Shown piece by piece: positions 59,528 to 64,000 of a DNA stretch of 64,000 bases. The notes under the pieces are model-generated. The model made no database searches, was not told the origin of the DNA, and saw only the letters and a list, made by a program, of their open reading frames with translations. Numbering within the stretch: the stretch's first letter is position 1; each line of letters begins with the position of its first letter. The translations under genes and the position numbers were made by a program. This DNA is from Achromobacter aloeverae (GTDB lineage Bacteria; Pseudomonadota; Gammaproteobacteria; Burkholderiales; Burkholderiaceae_B), in the NCBI RefSeq assembly GCF_004121055.1, contig NZ_PYAL01000005.1:310001-374000 (forward strand). Direction: 5' to 3'.

Positions 59528-60814
59528 TTAGTCCTTGCGGCGGGCGGCGGGCCTGGCGGGGGTGAGTTGGAAGTACCCACTTTCGCGATGCGCCACCCGT
59601 CCCGCCAATTCCAGCCGCAGCAGCGCGGCATCCAGGTCGGCGCTGCACAGGCCGCTTCGCTGCATCAAGGTTTCCCTATGCACGGGATCATGGTTCATGC
59701 AGGCGAGCACGGCGGTCGTTGACGCATCGCCGCCATCATCGGCGTCAGCGTTGGCATTGGCACTGGCATTGGCATCGCCATCGCCGTCGCCATCGCCATC
59801 GCCATCGCCATCGCCATCGCCATCGGTCCGCCGCGCCCCACCTGCATCCTGCCGGGACGCATCGCCCCTGCCTGCGCCGCCGGAAGCCGCCGGGACGGCA
59901 TTCGCCGCTTGCCCTGGCATGCCCAGCTCGTCCGTGATGTCCTCGACGCTTTCCACGAGTTTCGCACCTTGGCGGATCAGGGCATGGCAGCCGCGCGTCA
60001 AGGGCGAGTGGATGGACCCGGGTATGGCGAAGACTTCGCGGCCGTATTCGCCGGCCAGTCGCGCGGTGATCAGCGAACCGCTGCGGCTGGCTGCCTCCAC
60101 GACCAGCACGCCTCGCGCCAGCCCCGCCACCAGGCGATTGCGGCGGGGAAAATGGTGGGGCAGGGCCGGCGTGCCCAAGGGAAATTCGCTGATCACGGCG
60201 CCACTGCGTGCAATGCGGTCCGCGAGGCCGGCGTGATGGGCGGGGTACGCCACATCGATGCCCGTCCCCAGCACGGCGACCGTGGCGCCGCCCGCCGCCC
60301 CCGCGGCCAGGGCGCCTTCGTGGGCCGCCGCGTCGACGCCCGCCGCCATGCCGCTGACCACGCACCAGCCCTGGGCCGCCAACTGGCGGGCAAAGGCATG
60401 GGCGTGGTCGCGGCCGTCGAGGCTGGCGTTGCGCGAACCCACGATGGCCAGCGCCTGCCTGCCCAGCAGGGCGGGATCGCCCCGCACATACAGCAGCAAT
60501 GGGGGATCGCCCACGTCAAGCAAGCTACGGGGATAGGACGGGTCGCCCAGGCAGAGCAGATGATGGCCCGGCTGGTCGCACCAGTCCAGGGCCGCCGCGA
60601 TGCGCGCTGCGAGGGCTGCCGGGGGCGGCGCGGCCAGTTGCCGAGCGAGCCGGCCGGGGACCCAGCGTGCCAGTCCCGCCTCCGGGTACGCATAGAGGTG
60701 CCGCGGCGAACCCACGCCGCCAAGCAAGGCGTAGGCATCCGCGGGATTCAGGCCGGGTTCCAGCGATAGCCGTAGCCAGGCTGCGCGGTCCGTGGGGTCG
60801 TGGGGGCTGGGCAT
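59528..60814 (-). CDS. dprA: DNA-processing protein DprA with a Gly-Asp/Asn-Ala repeat linker
   Basis: The 428-residue protein loads RecA on incoming single-stranded DNA in transformation. The N-terminal helical part is followed by the Rossmann fold: AIVGSRNASLDGRDHAHAFA, VSGMAAGVDAAAHEGAL, VAVLGTGIDVAYP, FPRRNRLVAGLARGVLVVEAASRSGSLITA (motifs FPRRNRLVAGL and EAASRSGSL). A C-terminal winged helix follows (HRETLMQRSGLCSADLDAALLRLEL, motif SGLCSADLDAALLRLE). Between them, about residues 305-370, is a low-complexity linker encoded by hexamer repeats. ATG 60814 is given; ATG 60829 is also possible. Downstream of the divergent def gene. Confidence 0.94.
   Translation of the reverse strand: MPSPHDPTDRAAWLRLSLEPGLNPADAYALLGGVGSPRHLYAYPEAGLARWVPGRLARQLAAPPPAALAARIAAALDWCDQPGHHLLCLGDPSYPRSLLDVGDPPLLLYVRGDPALLGRQALAIVGSRNASLDGRDHAHAFARQLAAQGWCVVSGMAAGVDAAAHEGALAAGAAGGATVAVLGTGIDVAYPAHHAGLADRIARSGAVISEFPLGTPALPHHFPRRNRLVAGLARGVLVVEAASRSGSLITARLAGEYGREVFAIPGSIHSPLTRGCHALIRQGAKLVESVEDITDELGMPGQAANAVPAASGGAGRGDASRQDAGGARRTDGDGDGDGDGDGDGDGDANASANANADADDGGDASTTAVLACMNHDPVHRETLMQRSGLCSADLDAALLRLELAGRVAHRESGYFQLTPARPAARRKD
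59751..59824 (-). repeat. Hexanucleotide repeat in dprA linker
   Basis: Seven exact GCCATC units and one GCCGTC run from 59777 to 59824 on the plus strand (GATGGC in the coding direction, Gly-Asp), preceded by four TTGGCA-like units from 59751. Six-base steps keep the frame, so unit number can change without breaking dprA. Confidence 0.92.
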
Positions 60815-60926
60815 GCGGCAGTGTCGCATGCGCCTCGGCCAGCGACGGCGCCCCCGTGACGGAAACGCGCGGCTGCACCGGACCGCATCCTTACGTCCCC
60901 TATATTCCTTTCTTAGCCGAAAACTA

Positions 60927-60956
60927 TTAGAAATCAACCCGTTGTTGATTTATCAT
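60927..60956 (+). promoter_or_regulatory. Promoter and 8-bp inverted repeat upstream of def
   Basis: TTAGAA (60927-60932) and TATCAT (60951-60956) are 18 bases apart. Overlapping them, AAATCAAC (60931-60938) is mirrored by GTTGATTT (60944-60951) with a five-base centre. The AT-rich stretch lies 60-90 bases before the def start. Confidence 0.5.
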
Positions 60957-61015
60957 TACGACATTCCCACCCTTACATTGCTCCTGCCGCGGCGCCCCCC
61001 CGGCAGGAATACGTC

Positions 61016-61528
61016 ATGGCATTGCTGAATATCCTTCGTTACCCCGATCCGCGTCTGCACAAGAAGGCCAAGCCGGTCGCCGAGGTGGACGAGCGCATCC
61101 GCACGCTGGTGCGCGACATGGCCGAGACCATGTACGCGGCGCCCGGCGTGGGCCTGGCCGCGACCCAGGTCGACGTGCACGAGCGCGTGGTGACCATCGA
61201 CGTATCCGAGGAAGGCAACGACCTGCTGGTCCTGATCAACCCGGAAATCACCTGGAAGAGCGAAGAGCGCAAGCGCTACGAGGAAGGCTGCCTGTCCGTG
61301 CCGGAGATCTACGACGAAGTGGAGCGCGCCGCGCGTATCCGCTTCAAGGCCCTGGACATCGATGGCAAGCCCTACGAGAAGGAAGCCGACGGCCTGCTGG
61401 CGGTGTGCGTGCAGCACGAGCTGGATCACCTGGAAGGCAAGGTCTTTGTCGAGTACCTGTCCTTCCTCAAGCAGAATCGCATCAAGACCAAGCTGCGCAA
61501 GGCCGAGCGCGAAGCGCTGCGGGCCTGA
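61016..61528 (+). CDS. def: Peptide deformylase
   Basis: The 170-residue metalloenzyme removes the formyl group from new N-termini. All three motifs are present: [15 protein letters not shown] (Cys metal ligand) and QHELDHLEG (two His ligands and catalytic Glu). It has standard length. It is followed by fmt after two bases, the usual pairing of deformylase and transformylase. Divergent from dprA. Confidence 0.97.
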   Translation: MALLNILRYPDPRLHKKAKPVAEVDERIRTLVRDMAETMYAAPGVGLAATQVDVHERVVTIDVSEEGNDLLVLINPEITWKSEERKRYEEGCLSVPEIYDEVERAARIRFKALDIDGKPYEKEADGLLAVCVQHELDHLEGKVFVEYLSFLKQNRIKTKLRKAEREALRA

Positions 61529-61530
61529 CG

Positions 61531-62466
61531 ATGCGCGTCGTCTTTGCCGGCACGCCGGAATTTGCCCGTCTTGCGCTGGACGCCATCCTGGCGGCCGGCC
61601 ATGAAGTCCCGCTGGTCCTGACCCAGCCCGACCGCCCGGCGGGGCGCGGGCTCAAGCTTACCCCCAGCCCCGTCAAGCAGGCCGCGCTGGCCGCCGGCAT
61701 ACCGGTGGCGCAGCCGCGCAGCCTGCGGCTGGACGGGCGCTATCCCGAAGAGGCCGCGCAAGCGCGCGAGCAATTGCTCGCCGCCGCGCCGGACGTGATG
61801 GTGGTGGCGGCCTATGGGCTGATCCTGCCTGCCTGGGTGCTGCAACTGCCGGCCGCGGGTTGCCTGAATATCCACGCCAGCCTGCTGCCGCGCTGGCGCG
61901 GCGCGGCGCCCATCCAGCGCGCCATCGAGGCGGGTGACGAACGTACCGGCGTGACCATCATGCAGATGGATGAAGGACTGGACACCGGCGACATGCTGCT
62001 GGTGCATCCCGTCGCCATCGGCGCGGAACAGAATGCGGCCGAACTGCATGACGCGCTGGCGGATGCCGGCGCGCAGGCCATCGTGCAAGCCCTGGCGCGC
62101 TTGCCGACCTTGCGGCGCGAGCCGCAGCCCCCAGATGGCGTGACCTATGCCGCCAAGCTGGACAAGGCCGAGGCGGCGCTGGATTTCACCCAGGCGGCGG
62201 CATTGCTGGCGCGCCGCGTGCGCGCGTTCAATCCCGTGCCCGGCGCCACCACGCGCCTGCCCGGCCTGGATGATCCGGTAAAGGTCTGGCGCGCGCGCGC
62301 CATGCCGGCCGACACGGCCAACACCGCCCCCGGCACGGTATTGCACGCGGGCCCGGAGGGCGTGGACATCGCGACCGCCGATGGCATCCTGCGCCTGCTG
62401 GAATTGCAGAAGGCCGGCGGCAAGCGCCAGCCCGTCGACGTCTTCATACGCGGCTGGCAGCCCTGA
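61531..62466 (+). CDS. fmt: Methionyl-tRNA formyltransferase
   Basis: The 311-residue enzyme formylates initiator Met-tRNA with 10-formyl-THF. [15 protein letters not shown] begins the protein; [12 protein letters not shown], the catalytic [20 protein letters not shown] with Asn and His, and the [17 protein letters not shown] loop with the Asp follow. The C-terminal barrel has FNPVPGA and [15 protein letters not shown] 61531 gives the family start. Functionally coupled to def. Confidence 0.97.
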   Translation: MRVVFAGTPEFARLALDAILAAGHEVPLVLTQPDRPAGRGLKLTPSPVKQAALAAGIPVAQPRSLRLDGRYPEEAAQAREQLLAAAPDVMVVAAYGLILPAWVLQLPAAGCLNIHASLLPRWRGAAPIQRAIEAGDERTGVTIMQMDEGLDTGDMLLVHPVAIGAEQNAAELHDALADAGAQAIVQALARLPTLRREPQPPDGVTYAAKLDKAEAALDFTQAAALLARRVRAFNPVPGATTRLPGLDDPVKVWRARAMPADTANTAPGTVLHAGPEGVDIATADGILRLLELQKAGGKRQPVDVFIRGWQP

Positions 62467-62492
62467 CGGGCGCCCCCCCGTGCCGCGGCTCG

Positions 62493-63119
62493 TCAATACA
62501 AGGTCTGCTTGACCCGTTCCGGCAAGGCCTTGTCATAGGCCTCGCCGTCGAAGCCGTTCTTGCCGATATCGCTGATGATCCTGCCCGTGCTGGGCAGGGC
62601 GCTGCGATCGATCTGGATGGCCGGATCCCACAAGCGCGAACGCACCAGGGCCCGCGAGCATTGGAAGAAGACGGTTTCCACGTGCACCACCAGGACCGAG
62701 CGCGGTGCCTTGCCGTCCATCTCGAAGCGCGCCAGCAGGTCGGGAGCCACGCTGATTTCCGCGCGCCCATTGACGCGCAGCGTTTCGCCCACGCCCGGCA
62801 CCAGGAATAGCAGCGCCACGCGCGGATCGGCGATCACGTTGCGCAGGCTGTCGACGCGATTGTTGCCGCGCCGGTCGGGCAGCAGCAAGGTGTGGTCGTC
62901 GGCGATGGCGACGAAGCCGGCGGGATCGCCGCGCGGCGACACATCCAGCCCTTCGGGGCCGCTGGTGGCCAGCGCCATGAAGGGCGAGGCCTCGATGAAG
63001 GCCCGATAGTGCGGGTGGATGTAAGAGGTTTCCTTGAGCAGGGACGCTACACTGGGCTGCCCGTACAGGGTGGCCAGCGTGTCCAGGTCGGCAATGCGGT
63101 GGGCGGCGTCGATTTTCAT
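62493..63119 (-). CDS. FMN-binding pyridoxamine 5'-phosphate oxidase-related protein
   Basis: The 208-residue protein has the split-barrel FMN fold: PFMALATSGPEGLDVSPRGDPAGFV, TLLLPDRRGNNRVDSLRNVIADPRVALLFLVPG (motifs SPRGDPAGF and LLPDRRGNNRVDSL), matching the MSMEG_1061-like PPOX group. Members reduce or bind flavin-linked substrates, not known here. It is last in a same-strand set with the NTF2-like and LOG genes, three bases after the former. Confidence 0.88.
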   Translation of the reverse strand: MKIDAAHRIADLDTLATLYGQPSVASLLKETSYIHPHYRAFIEASPFMALATSGPEGLDVSPRGDPAGFVAIADDHTLLLPDRRGNNRVDSLRNVIADPRVALLFLVPGVGETLRVNGRAEISVAPDLLARFEMDGKAPRSVLVVHVETVFFQCSRALVRSRLWDPAIQIDRSALPSTGRIISDIGKNGFDGEAYDKALPERVKQTLY

Positions 63120-63122
63120 GAT

Positions 63123-63677
63123 CTACAGGCTGGCGCGGTTGAGGTAGTCCAGCACGGGACGCAGGGCCGGCAGGGCGGGCGCGCCCGCCGCGATGGCGGC
63201 GCGGTCGGTCCAGGGATAGGGCAGGGCGGTGATCCAGTCGAATACCGCGCCCGCCGCGTCGGCTGGCAGCATTTCCATGGCGTCGATGGTGATGGTCAAT
63301 TCGCGCACGCGGTGCGGATCGGCCTGGAAGCGCCAGTCGTAGCTGCCGCAACCCACGCGCACCTGGCCGCTGGCCTTGTCCGTCATCGCCACCATCCAGT
63401 CGCACACGAACTGGTCCAGCCGTGCTCCGGCCGCGGGCCGCGCCAGGTAGAAGGTGTACACGTTTTCGTAGGTCTGGCCGAACTTGCGCGCCAGCGTGTC
63501 GGCGATGCCGGGTTCGCCTTCGACTTCCGACGGAAAAGCAATGGCCTGGGTCTTCAGGATCATGCGCAGCCGCGCATCGGGCGCGAAGGCTCGCGCGATG
63601 TAGAGAGGACGGTTCTCGTCCTTGCCGTGGAAGTAATCGCGCAGCAGCTGTTCGCTGGTGGGTTGCGGGTGGGTCAT
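63123..63677 (-). CDS. NTF2-like (SnoaL-type) family protein
   Basis: The 184-residue protein has the NTF2-like cone shape: helices at the start (SEQLLRDYFHGKDENRPLYIARAFAPDARL, motif DYFHGKDENRP), then long strands such as FVCDWMVAMTDKASGQVRVGCGSYDWRF (motif VGCGSYDWRF) and a TIDAMEML turn. Function is not known; such folds bind small molecules or act as isomerases. Four bases after the LOG gene. Confidence 0.75.
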   Translation of the reverse strand: MTHPQPTSEQLLRDYFHGKDENRPLYIARAFAPDARLRMILKTQAIAFPSEVEGEPGIADTLARKFGQTYENVYTFYLARPAAGARLDQFVCDWMVAMTDKASGQVRVGCGSYDWRFQADPHRVRELTITIDAMEMLPADAAGAVFDWITALPYPWTDRAAIAAGAPALPALRPVLDYLNRASL

Positions 63678-63681
63678 GGTG

Positions 63682-64000
63682 TCACTGCTCTCCGCGGGTG
63701 ATCCATTTGGAAACGGTGGGCGCCGTGTAGTGCGCGAAGCGGTCCAGCAGCTTGCCGGGGTCGCTTTCCACCATCAGCATCGCGCGATGCTCGGGGCGCA
63801 TGAAGGCTTCGTCGCGCGCATGGTCCAGAAACTCGGCCAGCTTGTCGTAGAACCCGGCGATGTTGAGCAGGCCGCAGGGCTTCTTGTGCATGCCCAGCTG
63901 CGCCCAGGTCCAGGTCTCGAAGATTTCCTCGAACGTGCCGGCGCCGCCGGGCAGGGCGACGAAGCCGTCGGCGCGTTCGACCATCATGGTCTTGCGCTCG
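63682..64000 (-). CDS. LOG family protein (TIGR00730-like), partial
   Basis: The last 106 or so codons of a LOG (Lonely Guy) family gene run off the window end. The visible part has MMVERADGFVALPGGAGTFEEIFETWTW, whose PGGAGTFEE motif is the phosphoribohydrolase signature, and KPCGLLNIAGFYDKLAEFLDHA. Members release cytokinin-like bases from nucleoside 5'-monophosphates or act as nucleotide hydrolases. First of a three-gene unit with the NTF2-like and FMN-binding genes. Confidence 0.92.
   Translation of the reverse strand, partial: ERKTMMVERADGFVALPGGAGTFEEIFETWTWAQLGMHKKPCGLLNIAGFYDKLAEFLDHARDEAFMRPEHRAMLMVESDPGKLLDRFAHYTAPTVSKWITRGEQ

Noticed and set aside
59751-59824. CRISPR-like array
   Set aside because: The units are directly adjacent six-base repeats inside dprA, with no spacers and no cas genes.

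Overview
This 64 kb window is GC-rich bacterial chromosome, and gene content points to Alcaligenaceae, most likely Bordetella or a close relative such as Achromobacter. Supporting evidence: the ahcY / small membrane protein / metF unit behind an S-adenosylhomocysteine (SAH) riboswitch, a Bug/TctC-type solute receptor, many branched-chain (Liv) and TRAP uptake genes, and dense coding on both strands with very high third-position GC. I see no insertion sequence, prophage, CRISPR array, tRNA or rRNA. The genus is inferred from gene content and was not tested by alignment.

Left part (1-21.4 kb), mostly housekeeping: end of a probable glycosyltransferase; SAH riboswitch, ahcY and metF (activated methyl cycle); an AsnC/Lrp regulator divergent from an EamA exporter; the four-gene Anbu operon (ATP-grasp, alpha-E, transglutaminase and the proteasome-like Anbu peptidase); 5-formyl-THF cyclo-ligase; lytic transglycosylase and CCA-adding enzyme; a SAM methyltransferase; RhlE-type helicase with a repeat tail; uracil-DNA glycosylase; a secreted STY0301-like protein; a HIT protein; a two-domain polyphosphate:AMP phosphotransferase; selenophosphate synthase.

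Middle part (21.4-46.9 kb), accessory metabolism and transport: a LysR regulator divergent from a five-step unit (TRAP receptor, fused TRAP permease, VOC protein, RuBisCO-like protein, DUF1537 sugar-acid kinase) that looks like a complete uptake and catabolic pathway for an unidentified sugar acid; an aminotransferase, YggS, a Bug receptor, a PCu(A)C copper chaperone, an ArgP/LysG-LysE exporter pair, a Liv-type ABC system with a fused LivM-LivG protein, and an RND efflux operon divergent from a SoxR-type regulator.

Right part (46.9-64 kb): a Crp/Fnr regulator divergent from a seven-gene unit in which two CoA ligases bracket a second complete Liv-type importer, suggesting uptake coupled to CoA activation; an orphan amino-acid receptor; a small cysteine-containing unknown protein; HMG-CoA lyase; DprA with a hexanucleotide-repeat linker; peptide deformylase and methionyl-tRNA formyltransferase; and an operon of FMN-binding, NTF2-like and LOG-family proteins running off the end.

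The two loci most likely to hold undescribed biology are the Anbu operon (4718-8844) and the TRAP/RuBisCO-like/DUF1537 cluster (21456-28691). Short tandem repeats of 6, 8, 11, 12, 13 and 36 bp recur both inside and between genes.
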